A model generated the notes under the pieces. The model was not told the origin of the DNA, ran no database searches, and saw nothing but the letters and a program-made list of their open reading frames with translations. Shown one piece after another: positions 44,909 through 53,566 of a stretch of 61,310 bases of DNA. The number at the start of each line of letters is the position of its first letter. The stretch's first letter is position 1. The stretch spans positions 1 to 61,310 of the forward strand of contig CADAQF010000040.1 of the NCBI GenBank assembly GCA_902790015.1, written 5' to 3'. Source of the DNA: an uncultured Eubacteriales bacterium (lineage in GTDB: Bacteria; Bacillota; Clostridia; Christensenellales; Aristaeellaceae). A program made the position numbers and the translations under genes.

Positions 44909-46169
44909 GAATTTCAACCCCGTCTACCGCCCCTACCTGAACGACGACCACCGCTACCAGATCTTTTTCGGCGGCTCCTCCTCGGGCAAAAGCAGCTTCC
45001 TGGCGGCCCGCTGCGCGCTGGACGCCCTGCGCGGCCGCAGCACCCTGGTGGTCCGCAAGGTGGCCAAAACCCTGCGCGGCTCGTGTTGGAACGAGGTCGT
45101 CAAGGCCATCCGCCGGCTGGACCTGGCCGCCCGCTTTGACGTAAGTTCCTCCGATATGATCATCACCGCCCGCCGCGGCGGCGCGCAGATACTCTTCGCC
45201 GGCCTGGACGATGTGGAAAAGGTCAAGTCCCTCACCCCCGCCCACGGCGCGCTGACCGACGTGTGGATGGAGGAGGCCACCGAGTGCCGCTACAGCGATT
45301 TCAAACAGCTGGACAAGCGCCTGCGCGGCCTGTCCCCCCATCCCAAGCGGCTGACCATGTCCTTCAACCCCATCTACAAGACCCACTGGCTGTACGAAAC
45401 CTTCTTTGCCGCCTGGCAGGAAGCGGACAGTCTCTTTCCCCCGCCTCCGGACTACGGAAAAACCGTGCCCGGCCGCTCGCTCGCGGAGGGCAGTCTCTCC
45501 ATCCTGAAGACCACCTACAGGGACAATCGCTTTCTCTCCCCCGACGACGTCCGCGCCCTTGAAACCGAAAAGGATCCCTATTATTTCGACGTCTACACCC
45601 GCGGCGCCTGGGGCGAAACGGGGGACGTCATCTTCCGCGGTTGGGCCGTGCAGAAGCTCAGCCCCTCGCTGTACCCGGACAAGCGCTTCGGCCTGGACTT
45701 CGGCTTCGCCCGCGATCCAACAGCCTGCATCTGCTGCGCCTACAGCCGGGAAGACCGCACCGTGCGTATCTTTTCGGAACTCTATCTGCGCGGGGAGACC
45801 ACCTGGTCTCTGGCGTCCCGGCTGCGGCCCTTTCTCAAGGGCCGTCCCGTCATCTGCGACAGCGCCGAGCCCCGCTCCATCGCCGAGCTTCGCCAGCTGG
45901 GCATCTGTGCCCGTCCCGCCCGCAAGGGGCCGGACAGCGTGCTGCACGGCATCCAGTGGCTGCAGGGCTGCCGCATCCTGGTGGACCCCTCCTGCCGCCA
46001 TACCATCCACGAGCTGTCCCAGTACCGCTGGAAGGAAGACCCGGGCCATAACATCCGCCCCGAGCCCGAGGGAGACGACCACCTGATGGATGCCCTGCGC
46101 TACGCGCTTGAGGACGAACAGCTCGCCCGCCGCGCCGAATTACTGCCCAAAGGAGGTTCCTTCCCGTGA
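44892..46169 (+). CDS. Phage terminase large subunit (PBSX type)
   Basis: 425 residues from TTG at 44892, 5 bases after GGAGGT; no ATG fits. ATPase motor: Walker A GGSSSGKS at about 27-34, Walker B LTDVWMEEAT near 121-130. RNase-H-like nuclease: GLDFGFARDPTACICC, VICDSAEPRSI and GDDHLMDALRYA supply the acidic residues. It cuts and pumps DNA into the prohead through the portal. All catalytic motifs look intact. Its TGA overlaps the portal GTG (GTGA). Confidence 0.95.
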   Translation: MYLKIENFNPVYRPYLNDDHRYQIFFGGSSSGKSSFLAARCALDALRGRSTLVVRKVAKTLRGSCWNEVVKAIRRLDLAARFDVSSSDMIITARRGGAQILFAGLDDVEKVKSLTPAHGALTDVWMEEATECRYSDFKQLDKRLRGLSPHPKRLTMSFNPIYKTHWLYETFFAAWQEADSLFPPPPDYGKTVPGRSLAEGSLSILKTTYRDNRFLSPDDVRALETEKDPYYFDVYTRGAWGETGDVIFRGWAVQKLSPSLYPDKRFGLDFGFARDPTACICCAYSREDRTVRIFSELYLRGETTWSLASRLRPFLKGRPVICDSAEPRSIAELRQLGICARPARKGPDSVLHGIQWLQGCRILVDPSCRHTIHELSQYRWKEDPGHNIRPEPEGDDHLMDALRYALEDEQLARRAELLPKGGSFP

Positions 46170-47488
46170 TCACCCTGTCCCGGGCGGCGGCCGATGGCTT
46201 TCCCGCTCTGCGCGCCGCCGCCGGCTGTATCCGCCGCCATCTGGCCCTGCTGCCCCGTTATCAGCGCCTGCACCGCTATTTTGCCGGGCAGAACGATTTG
46301 ATCCTTCAAAAGCCCGGCGCCGCGGTCCGCCTGCCCCATCCCATCGCCCGCTATATAGCCCTCCTGTCCTCCGGCTATCTGACCGGCCGGCCCATCCGCC
46401 TGGAGGCCCCGGACCAGCCCCGGGCGCTTCAGGAGCTCGCCCGCGCCCTTTCCCTGAGCGCCTCGGACAGCGTGGACAGCGAGCTGTCTCTGAACGCCGC
46501 CGTATACGGCAAGGGAGTGGAGCGCGTCTATGTTGGCCCCGACGGGCTGCCCCACACCGTCTCCCTCTCCCCCGAGGAGGCCTTCGTCGTTTACGACGAC
46601 ACCGTGGCCCACCGCCCCCTTTTCGGCGTCTGCCTGACCCAGACCCTGTCGGAAGACGGACGGCCCGGCCCGGTCCGTTTCGAGGTGCTCTCCGACCGGG
46701 AAAGCGCCCTGTATGAGGCCGATACCTTTGAAAACGCACAGGGAGCCTCCCTGATCCGGCGGGAGCCCCACATCTTCCCCGGCGTGCCCCTCGTCGAATA
46801 CTGGAACAATTTCGACGAGACCGGGGATTTTGAGCCCGTCCTCCCCCTGATCGACGGCTACGACGCCCTGCAGTCCGCCCGGCTTGAGGACAAAGAGCGC
46901 TTTGTGGATTCCCTCCTCGTGCTCACCGGCTGCCAGCTGCGCCAGACCTGGCACACCCGCCAGGTCATCGGACCGGATGGATCCGTATCCCAGGAGCAGG
47001 TGCCGGACGAAAACCCTGTAAGCCTCCTGCGGCGCGACCGCCTGCTGTCCCTGCCCGACAGCGGAGCCTCCGCCCAGTACCTCTCCCACACCTTCCACGA
47101 GGCCGATACCGAGGTCCTGCGCGCGAGCCTCCGGGAGGACATCCATCGCCTCAGCCTCGTGCCCGACCTGTCCGACCAGTCCTTTTCCCAGAACCTGAGC
47201 GGCGTGGCCATGCGCTATAAGCTCATGGGTCTGGAGCAGCTGACCGCCATCAAGGAACGCTGGTTCCGCGAGGCGTTCAGGGAAAGGCTGCGCCTTTTCT
47301 CGGCGGGTCTTCAGGCCCTGGGCCGCCCCGCGCCCGATCCGGAGACCGTCCGGATCCTCTTCACCCGCTCCCTTCCGCAGGACGAAGAGGAGGCCGCCCG
47401 CGTGGTCAGCCTGCTTAAAGACGTGCTGCCCCGGGAAGCCCTTTACGCCTATCTTCCGCGGGAACCCGCGCAGGGAGGTCCCGCGTGA
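46166..47488 (+). CDS. Phage portal protein (SPP1 gp6-like)
   Basis: 440 residues from GTG at 46166 behind AAAGGAGG. Typical SPP1-type layout: start with YQRLHRYFAGQNDLIL, GRPIRLE, VYGKGVERVYVGPDGLP, PLVEYWNNFDETGDFEPVLP, and the long helix ending in SGVAMRYKLMGLEQLTAIKE. Forms the dodecameric DNA gate at one capsid vertex and docks terminase. Overlaps both neighbours by 4 bases, so the head genes are translated as a coupled block. Confidence 0.93.
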   Translation: MITLSRAAADGFPALRAAAGCIRRHLALLPRYQRLHRYFAGQNDLILQKPGAAVRLPHPIARYIALLSSGYLTGRPIRLEAPDQPRALQELARALSLSASDSVDSELSLNAAVYGKGVERVYVGPDGLPHTVSLSPEEAFVVYDDTVAHRPLFGVCLTQTLSEDGRPGPVRFEVLSDRESALYEADTFENAQGASLIRREPHIFPGVPLVEYWNNFDETGDFEPVLPLIDGYDALQSARLEDKERFVDSLLVLTGCQLRQTWHTRQVIGPDGSVSQEQVPDENPVSLLRRDRLLSLPDSGASAQYLSHTFHEADTEVLRASLREDIHRLSLVPDLSDQSFSQNLSGVAMRYKLMGLEQLTAIKERWFREAFRERLRLFSAGLQALGRPAPDPETVRILFTRSLPQDEEEAARVVSLLKDVLPREALYAYLPREPAQGGPA

Positions 47489-47742
47489 CCGAGCTTCAGG
47501 AAGCCCTCCTGGCCGGGCTGATGGCCGCCGCCCGTGAAACGGAGGGCCTGTTTATCATATATCTGACCGATGGCCGTGTCCTCACCGCCCGTCCCCTGGG
47601 CCTGACCGGCCGGAGCGGCTCCCGCCTTCTGCTCCGGCTCGCCGACGCCCATGTCCTGTCCCTGTCCGCCCGATTGCTGGACGGCTTTGCCCCCGCGCCG
47701 GAAGCGATGCTTTCCGGCCTGCCCGAAGAAAGGAGTCAGTAA
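47485..47742 (+). CDS. Small phage protein between portal and scaffold
   Basis: 85 residues from GTG, overlapping the portal stop. A short helix is followed by a compact beta part (GLFIIYLTDGRVLTARPLGL, RSGSRLLLRLADAHVLSLSA). No family recognised. The position suggests a head-assembly role. Its stop overlaps the scaffold start (TAATG). Confidence 0.65.
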   Translation: MTELQEALLAGLMAAARETEGLFIIYLTDGRVLTARPLGLTGRSGSRLLLRLADAHVLSLSARLLDGFAPAPEAMLSGLPEERSQ

Positions 47743-48080
47743 TGCCCGAATCCCCCGAAACCCCCGCCCTTTCCCTGGAGGAAAGGGAGCGCGCCCTTTT
47801 AGCGCGCGAACAGCGCCTCGAAGCCCTGGAAAGGGAAAGCGCCCTGCAAAAATGCCTGGCCGAGCGCCATCTGCCCCAGAGCCTGTTCTCCCTGCTGGCC
47901 CCGGCGGACCCGGACGATCTGCCCGCCCGCCTGGACCGGCTTCAGTCCGTCCTGGAGGAAGCCGTAAACCTCCGCGTCCGCGAGCGCCTCCGCCGCGACC
48001 CTCCGCAGGCCCCTTCTGTCCCTCCCCGTTCCGATGAAGCCCTGAGACGGCTGCGCGCCGCCATGCAGCTAAAGAACTGA
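47742..48080 (+). CDS. Phage scaffold-like protein
   Basis: 112 residues. A highly charged N-terminal coiled coil (LSLEERERALLAREQRLEAL) and a C-terminal helical part (LPQSLFSLLAPADPDDLPARLDRL) match the DUF4355/GP20-like scaffold pattern of siphophages, where the protein guides capsid assembly and then leaves. It directly precedes the capsid gene in order, although a palindromic repeat of about 200 bases now separates them. Confidence 0.75.
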   Translation: MPESPETPALSLEERERALLAREQRLEALERESALQKCLAERHLPQSLFSLLAPADPDDLPARLDRLQSVLEEAVNLRVRERLRRDPPQAPSVPPRSDEALRRLRAAMQLKN

Positions 48081-48097
48081 CCCCTGGAACCCCTGGC

Positions 48098-48290
48098 GGA
48101 TTTGCCTGGCGGTCCGTTCGTGGCCTAAAGGCCTTCCCCTTGAGGGGGTGAGCAGCGTCTTGGATGACAGGCCAGTGGCCTGTTTTCCGGGCGCTGCGAA
48201 CCCCATCCGGCGAATAAATCGCCGGACTTAGGGATCCCGCGTCACAAAAGATTGTTTCGTACGTCGCATTAACTGCACGACTGAACAGTT
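48098..48290. repeat. Palindromic intergenic repeat, copy D, between scaffold and capsid genes
   Basis: GGTCCGTTCGT, then CTTCCCCTTGAGGGGGTGAG, GACAGGCCAGTGGCCTGTT (near 48161-48180), TCCGGCGAATAAATCGCCGGA and ACAAAAGATTGTTTCGTACG; the last two modules match copy B. It splits two phage genes that are normally adjacent. Confidence 0.8.
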
Positions 48291-48322
48291 ACCCTCTGTC
48301 AAAATAAGAAAGGACAACCACT

Positions 48323-49168
48323 ATGGCCAACGACATCACCCTTTTCAAGTCCTGTATCCCCCTGCTGGACGAAGTCTACAAGGAAGCCTCCCTCACCTCC
48401 GTCCTGGACGGCGCCCCGGAGCTGGCCCAGTCCGGCGCCAACGCCGATGAAATGATCATCCCCCTGATGGAAATGAGCGGCCTGGCCGATTACAGCCGCG
48501 CCTCCGGCTTTGAGCAGGGCGACGTGACCCTCCGCCAGGAGACCGTCCGCTGCAACTTCGACCGCGGCCGCATGTTCACCGTGGACGCCCTGGACGACGC
48601 GGAAACCGCCGGCATCGCCTTCGGCCGGCTTTCCGGCGAGTTCATCCGCACCCGCGTCGTGCCCGAGCTGGACGCCTTCCGCCTGTCCCGCTATGCTTCC
48701 TTCCCCGGCGTCACCGTCCGCTCCGCCGCCCTGTCCACGGGCGCTGCGGCGGTGGAGGCCCTGCGCGCCTGCGTCACCCGCATGGACGACCTGGAGGTGC
48801 CGGCGGACGGCAGGGTGCTTTTCATCCTGCCCGCCCTGCGCGGCCTCATCGAGGACCTGGACACCACCAAATCCCGCGCCGTGCTGGGCCGTTTCTCCCA
48901 GATCATCTCCGTCCCCCAGACCCGCATGTATACCGCCATCACCCAGAACTCCGCGGGCTACCAGAAAGCCGAAGGCGCCAAAGACCTTAACTTCCTCTGC
49001 GTCCATCCCTCCGCCGTCATCCAATACCAGAAGCACATCGCCCCCAAGATCATCACCCCCGAAATGAACCCGGACGCCGACGCCTGGAAGTTCGGCTACC
49101 GCAGCGTGGGGATCGCCTCGGTCTACCAGAACAAGGTCGCCGGCGTGTACGCCCACACCGCCGTGTAA
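48323..49168 (+). CDS. Major capsid protein (HK97-like fold)
   Basis: 281 residues. Begins MANDITLFKSCIPLLDEVYK; the A-domain end NPDADAWKFGYRSVGIASVYQNKVAGVYAH and the EQGDVTLRQETVRCNFDRGR strand region fit capsid proteins of clostridial siphophages. No protease or delta domain, consistent with a separate scaffold. Forms the icosahedral shell. AAAGGA lies before the ATG. Confidence 0.88.
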   Translation: MANDITLFKSCIPLLDEVYKEASLTSVLDGAPELAQSGANADEMIIPLMEMSGLADYSRASGFEQGDVTLRQETVRCNFDRGRMFTVDALDDAETAGIAFGRLSGEFIRTRVVPELDAFRLSRYASFPGVTVRSAALSTGAAAVEALRACVTRMDDLEVPADGRVLFILPALRGLIEDLDTTKSRAVLGRFSQIISVPQTRMYTAITQNSAGYQKAEGAKDLNFLCVHPSAVIQYQKHIAPKIITPEMNPDADAWKFGYRSVGIASVYQNKVAGVYAHTAV

Positions 49169-49180
49169 GGAGGCCCTTTC

Positions 49181-49498
49181 ATGGAGGAATTGGACCTGCT
49201 TGTGTCCCTGAAGCGCTGGCGGGCCTCAAAGGGGGAAGAGGACGCCCTGCTGCTGGAAGCCCTGGCCCGCTCCGCCGCCGTTCTGCGCGGCCTGACCGGC
49301 CTTTCGGACCTGCCCGACGCCCTGGCACCCGCCGCGCTGGAACTGGCCGAGATAAGCCTCAACCAAAGGGGCCGGGAGGGCGAGCGCAGCCGGACGGAGG
49401 GCAGCCTGTCCGTGACCCTGGGCGGCCTGAGCGACGCGTCGGCCGCCCTCGTGCGCCGCTTCATCCCCGCCCGCATCGGATACGCCCATGCGCCGTGA
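49181..49498 (+). CDS. Head-tail connector protein (gp15/HTC-like)
   Basis: 105 residues, helical (LVSLKRWRASKGEEDALLLE, LAPAALELAEISLNQRGREG) with a C-terminal strand pair (GSLSVTLGG). This is the pattern of phage_gp6-like connectors that stack under the portal. AAGGAGG before the ATG. The stop overlaps the next small frame. Confidence 0.78.
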   Translation: MEELDLLVSLKRWRASKGEEDALLLEALARSAAVLRGLTGLSDLPDALAPAALELAEISLNQRGREGERSRTEGSLSVTLGGLSDASAALVRRFIPARIGYAHAP

Positions 49499-49604
49499 CC
49501 TGAGCCTTTTAAGAAAAACAGCGGCGGGAAGCCGGCCGTTTGGAAGGCGGGCCCTTCTGACGGATCCTGAGCCCGCCCGGGCGGGGTACGCCCATGCGTC
49601 CTGA
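49488..49604 (+). CDS. Possible 38-residue phage protein
   Basis: Frame MRRDLSLLRKTAAGSRPFGR... overlaps the connector stop (ATGCGCCGTGA) and ends 11 bases inside the next gene, so it bridges a gap of about 95 bases with overlaps at both sides. Its last bases (TACGCCCATGCG) repeat the end of the connector gene, so a local duplication is an alternative. No family recognised. Confidence 0.4.
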   Translation: MRRDLSLLRKTAAGSRPFGRRALLTDPEPARAGYAHAS

Positions 49605-49911
49605 GCTTTCCCCGCGCCCCTTCGTGCTGGCCTCTCCCGGGGATTCCGGCTGGGAAAACCCCCGTCCCGTCTGCCCCGGGACGGCCGGCTCCGTCCGCGA
49701 AACCGGCCCCGGCTGCGCCCGCCCGGCCTCTCTGACCCTGTTTTTCCCCGGGGACGTCCCCCTCTCCCCCGGAGACGTCCTCTTTTCTCCCGACGATCTC
49801 ACCCGCCCCCGCTGGCTCATCCGCCGCGTGTCGGCCTTTCCCAGCCACCTGGAAGCCCTCGCCGAAGCCTTCCCCGAAGCTTTTCCGGCAGACGGGGAAG
49901 CGCTTACCTGA
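49594..49911 (+). CDS. Probable head-closure/neck protein
   Basis: 105 residues. The central part (LTLFFPGDVPLSPGDVLFSP followed by RWLIRRVSAFPSHLE) resembles small beta-barrel head-closure proteins of siphophages, which sit between connector and tail. The N-terminal half is proline-rich. Position directly after the connector supports this; sequence evidence is modest. Confidence 0.6.
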   Translation: MRPELSPRPFVLASPGDSGWENPRPVCPGTAGSVRETGPGCARPASLTLFFPGDVPLSPGDVLFSPDDLTRPRWLIRRVSAFPSHLEALAEAFPEAFPADGEALT

Positions 49912-49942
49912 GCCTGGCTCTTCCTTCCTGAAAGGATCCTGC

Positions 49943-50098
49943 ATGAAACAACCCGCCCCTGCTCCTCCGAGCCCCTCCCGGTCAGCTTCCCCCGCGCATC
50001 GTCCTGCCCGCACTCCGCTGGACCTGCGCTCCCTTTCCCGCCAGGTCCGCCAGGCGGATAGGGCCGACCGCCGCATGAAAGGAAAACGAGATGGCTGA
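49943..50098 (+). CDS. Small basic phage protein
   Basis: 51 residues, Pro/Ser/Ala-rich then strongly basic (LRSLSRQVRQADRADRRMKG). GAAAGGA precedes the ATG, and the stop overlaps the next start by 8 bases (ATGGCTGA), so translation is very likely. No family recognised. Confidence 0.6.
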   Translation: MKQPAPAPPSPSRSASPAHRPARTPLDLRSLSRQVRQADRADRRMKGKRDG

Positions 50099-50447
50099 TT
50101 ATCTTCTGGACGGCCTCCCCCTGCCCCCGCCCGACCGGGTGACCGTGACGCTGACCCCCTTGAGCCGGATGGACCGCGCCGCCGACGGCACGCTGCTGAT
50201 GGACTGCCTGCCCGTAAAGCGCGTCCTCTCCCTGGGCTGGAACGCCCTCCGCCCCGCCCGGGAGGAGGCCCTCCGCCGCGCCCTTGCCGCCGCCCCGCTT
50301 ATGACCCTCACCCTCCCCGCGCCCCCGGGAGAGGCGTCCTCCTCCGTGCTCTGCGCCCTGACCCGCTACGAAGCCTCCCGCGGTCCCTCCCCCGCCGGCG
50401 CTCCCCTTTTGTGGGAATCCGTCCGGGCCGAGCTGACGGAAGCGTGA
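50091..50447 (+). CDS. Phage tail-associated protein (DUF6711-like)
   Basis: 118 residues. Pattern LDGLPLPPPDRVTVTLTPLS, a DG-x-L-x-D motif, then KRVLSLGWNAL and a beta-rich end. It resembles small tail proteins of clostridial phages that begin with a short DG-L-P strand followed by K-R-x-L-S-x-x-W; assignment is tentative. In related phages tail-tube and tape-measure genes would follow; here an 829-base block of repeats follows instead. Confidence 0.5.
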   Translation: MADYLLDGLPLPPPDRVTVTLTPLSRMDRAADGTLLMDCLPVKRVLSLGWNALRPAREEALRRALAAAPLMTLTLPAPPGEASSSVLCALTRYEASRGPSPAGAPLLWESVRAELTEA

Positions 50448-50449
50448 AA

Positions 50450-51110
50450 AACGGGCCGGCAGGCCCTGGCGGCGCCTGCATGGCCGGCGGATGAGGTGTT
50501 TCCCTTGAGGGTGTCCGCTCAACCGCTGCGGGCCCGCCGTCAATGGAAACACTGTCCGGTGCCCGGCGAAAAACGAAGCCACCTCATCCGTCACGCCTTC
50601 GGCGCGACACCACCAGGTCCTGTCAGCCCGTTCGTCGGTGAAATCGGTCCACCGGACCGATTTCCGGGCGCTGATAACCCTCTCAGGGGGAAGGCAACCG
50701 AATGGAACGCTTTGTCATTTTTGAGAGGGCTTGCACTCCCAGCAGAAGCGGCGGTTCATAAGCCTTCCCCTTGGAGGGGGTGAGCAGCGTCTTGGATGAA
50801 AGGCCAGTGGCCTGTCATCAGCTGCGAACGGGCCGGCTGGCCCTGGTGGTGGCCCGGCGTGATCAACACGTCCAGTAAATACAAGCGTTTTCGCCGGGTC
50901 GGATGAGGTGTCCCCGTATCTCCCTTCCTTCCCGCTATTCCCTGCCCAGCCTATTTTGCGGGTGCTTACCCAGGTAACCCAGGGCCTGCCGGCCCGTTCG
51001 TCGGTGAAATCGGTCCACCGGACCGATTTCCGGGCCCTCCTCACCCCAGAACCTGCCGGCCCGTTCGTCGGTGAAATCGGTCCACCGGACCATTTTCCGA
51101 GACGCCGCGA
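50450..51110. repeat. Mosaic of palindromic repeats, copies E-G, replacing expected tail genes
   Basis: Three parts in an 829-base gene-free gap. E (50450-50498): ACGGGCCGGCAGGCCCTGG to GGATGAGGTG. F (50580-50910): begins CACCTCATCCGTC and ends GGTCGGATGAGGTG, with a core stem TCGGTCC/GGACCGA and the AAAGGCCAGTGGCCTGTC stem inside. G: two core units in tandem (50980-51047 and 51051-51105); the second has a changed right arm (GGACCATTTTC). The rest, to 51262, is featureless. Confidence 0.8.
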
Positions 51111-51276
51111 ACCACAGTATGCCGTGTAAACAAAACAAAAGAAGCGCCTTTTTCTTCAGAGTTCAAGGGCTCGGCCCCTGCTCACGCAGGTGCGGCAAAG
51201 AACGCTTTCGCATGCATTATTCCCAAAGCGGAAATGTCAAGCTGCAGCATGCTGTTTTCAACAGGAGGTGTTTTCC

Positions 51277-52770
51277 ATATCCACCCTGATCCTCTCCCTC
51301 CCGCCCTTCACCCTGCGCTCGGCCTGGCTGCCCTATGTGCTGACGGGCGGCACCTTTCTCACCTATTCAGAGCCCCGCCCCGCCTCCAGGACCCTCACCT
51401 TTTCCGTCTCCTCCCTCCCCGCGGGGGCCGCCGTCCAAAGCGCCGTGCTGACCGTGTCCTGCGCCCTGTCCGGCCCCGGGACGTTTCTTGTTTCCGGCAG
51501 TCCCCTCCTCCAGCAGGACCTGACCTCGCGCCTCACCCCCGACGGGACCGGCGCTTACGCCGATCTTCCTGTTTCCTTTTATTTCCGCGCCGAGGCCGAC
51601 CCCGACGAAAAGGACCATCCGGAGGCCGCCGCCTCCGTCACCCGCGCCGAGCTGGTGATCGAATACCTGGAAGCAGGCGCCGCCCCCGCCGCCCCCGTTT
51701 CGGACTCCGCCCCCTTCCTTTCTGCCGCCCGTTCGCTCCTTCCCTGCGCCGTGCTCCACTTCCCGGACGGCTCCCGCCAAGCCCTGGGGCCGGAAGCGAT
51801 CCTCTCCTTCCGGCTGGACCAGGGCCTGGACGACGGGCCCCTTTTAGGCAGTGCCTGCGCCGCCATGCTGGCCATCCGGCTTTCCAACGCCTCCCGCGAA
51901 TGGTACCCGGGCGGGGCCCTGCGCGGCGGCCGTCCTTTGCTGGGGGCGTGGCTTTCCCTTTCCCTCCGGGCCGGGGAACAGGCTGCCCCCGTCCCGCTGG
52001 GCGCCTTTCTCATCGAGGAGATGAGCGGCGGAGAGGACGACCTGTTCCTGGAGCTGCGCGGCTTTGACGCCATGGCCTCTCTGCCCGTGATCCCTTATAC
52101 CCGCCCCCAGCGCCTGGGCACGATGGACGAGCTCCTGATGGACGCCGCGGCCCAGGCCGGCCTCGTGCCGGACGGTTCTCTTTTCTGCAACGGTTCCGTG
52201 CAGGCTCTGAGCGCTCCGGCCTCCCCGGACGAGACCGTCCGCGACGCCATCGCGCATCTGTGTCAGGCCGGCGGCAGTTTCTCCTGTATCTCGCCGGACG
52301 GCCGGCTCTCCGTCCGCCCCGCCGTTCCCCCTGCCCAGGGCCCCTCCGTCACGCCGTCCGAATACCTGTCCTGCGCGCACGACGAGCGCCTGTTTGCCTT
52401 TTCTCACCTGGGCATCCTCCCCTCTGGCAGCGGGGACGGTCTGTTCCGCTGGTATTCCCTCGATGAATCCGACCGCGGCGGCCTGAACACCGTCCTGATC
52501 CGGGACAATCCCCTCTTCCCCTTTGACCTTCCCGACCTGACCGATACCCTCGCCCGCGGCCTTCAGAGCGCCTTCACCGGCGCGTGCTGGCGCTCCATGG
52601 ACTTGAGCTGGCGCTGGCGTCCCGATGCTGTCCCCGGCGCCCGCCTGACCGTCCTGACCCGCGGCGGCACGGCCTTTTCCTCCCTCCTCACCGGCCAGTC
52701 CCTGTGCTGGGACGGCGCCCTGCGCGCCCGTTCCTTCTGCCCTGTTGATACCGCCCTGCCCGGACTGTGA
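51277..52770 (+). CDS. Phage baseplate/tail hub-like protein, apparent AUA start
   Basis: About 498 residues. AGGAGG (51263-51268) is 8 bases before ATA at 51277 (then STLILSLPPF); no ATG or TTG fits, and the only upstream alternative is a GTG overlapping the ribosome site. N-terminal beta domain (about 1-130), then a hub-like part: LSFRLDQGLDDGPLLGSACA, PLGAFLIEEMSGGEDDLFLE then LRGFDAMASL, and a DAAAQAGLVPDG segment recalling the gp27/gp44-type hub of siphophages that nucleates the tail tip. It is the largest structural gene left in the cluster. Confidence 0.6.
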   Translation: MSTLILSLPPFTLRSAWLPYVLTGGTFLTYSEPRPASRTLTFSVSSLPAGAAVQSAVLTVSCALSGPGTFLVSGSPLLQQDLTSRLTPDGTGAYADLPVSFYFRAEADPDEKDHPEAAASVTRAELVIEYLEAGAAPAAPVSDSAPFLSAARSLLPCAVLHFPDGSRQALGPEAILSFRLDQGLDDGPLLGSACAAMLAIRLSNASREWYPGGALRGGRPLLGAWLSLSLRAGEQAAPVPLGAFLIEEMSGGEDDLFLELRGFDAMASLPVIPYTRPQRLGTMDELLMDAAAQAGLVPDGSLFCNGSVQALSAPASPDETVRDAIAHLCQAGGSFSCISPDGRLSVRPAVPPAQGPSVTPSEYLSCAHDERLFAFSHLGILPSGSGDGLFRWYSLDESDRGGLNTVLIRDNPLFPFDLPDLTDTLARGLQSAFTGACWRSMDLSWRWRPDAVPGARLTVLTRGGTAFSSLLTGQSLCWDGALRARSFCPVDTALPGL

Positions 52771-52843
52771 GCCGCCCGCGTCCGGCCCGGCCTTCAGGGG
52801 AATACCGCCGGGAAACTGTCCATAAGGAAACATAAAGGAGGAG

Positions 52844-52888
52844 ATGCAAAGAAAAAAGGTGCTTAGAGCAGCGTTGACAACTCTTTAA
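52844..52888 (+). CDS. Possible 14-residue peptide overlapping a hairpin
   Basis: AAAGGAGGAG is directly before ATG, giving MQRKKVLRAALTTL. The frame lies within an 8-bp stem GGTGCTTA/TAAGCACC (52858-52865 and 52886-52893) whose right arm contains the stop codon. It may be a leader peptide or a remnant of a lost gene. It occupies most of the interest in the 251-base gap before the next gene. Confidence 0.3.
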   Translation: MQRKKVLRAALTTL

Positions 52889-53021
52889 GCACCAGGCAGC
52901 AGACGATCAGGAGTCAGGCTTTCACCGCTCACCTGCCCCTTGATCGTACCGCCGGGATCATCCCGCAGGAGCGGATACCCGTTAAGCACACTGACGATCA
53001 TGATATGAAAGGAGTTTAACC

Positions 53022-53528
53022 ATGAAGACCTACCGCCTGAACAGCCTGTCCTCCCCCGTGATCGCCCGGGAGGGAGAGACCGGCGCCGTCCGCGTCGCCG
53101 TGGACTGCGGCGCCTGGGCGGACGATTTCCCCTCCGGCAGCGGCGTCCTGCTCTTCCGCCGCCCCGACGGGGAGACCTACCCCCTCTCCTCCGCCTTCGA
53201 GCCTCCGTATCTGTGCGCCGCACTCACCGCCTCCGAGACCGCCCAGCCCGGCCTGTGCCTGATCGAGGCCCGCTGGACCGTCCTGCTGGACGGTCAGGAG
53301 ACCGTCATCGCCAAGGCCGGCCCCTTCCGCCTGCGGGTCGCCCCGGCCCTGGGCGGCCATGTCCTCCCCGCCCCGGAGCCCTCCTGGCTCAGCCGCGTTC
53401 TTATAGCCGACGCTTCCGCGCAGTCCGCCGCCGCCCGCGCCGAAGCCGCCGCCGCTCAGACCGAAAGCTACGCCACCGTCGCCCTTTCCCTGAACGCCAA
53501 TACGGATTACACCCTGCTCATCACCTGA
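53022..53528 (+). CDS. Phage tail/baseplate upper-protein-like (BppU N-terminal type)
   Basis: 168 residues. An Ig-like beta domain (VRVAVDCGAWADDFPSGSGV, LLFRRPDGETYPLSS, TAQPGLCLIEARWTVLLDGQ) followed by an Ala-rich helix (SAQSAAARAEAAAAQTESYA), the usual layout of phage proteins that link the tail tip to receptor-binding fibres. AAAGGAG precedes the ATG. The next gene, a fibre, is separated by a transposon-like repeat. Confidence 0.65.
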   Translation: MKTYRLNSLSSPVIAREGETGAVRVAVDCGAWADDFPSGSGVLLFRRPDGETYPLSSAFEPPYLCAALTASETAQPGLCLIEARWTVLLDGQETVIAKAGPFRLRVAPALGGHVLPAPEPSWLSRVLIADASAQSAAARAEAAAAQTESYATVALSLNANTDYTLLIT

Positions 53529-53566
53529 CGCCCAGCGGGAAGCCGCACAGGGCACCACAAGGAAAA

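Noticed and set aside
50496..51129. Frames in the repeat block between tail genes
   Set aside because: Translations of repeat modules, no ribosome sites.
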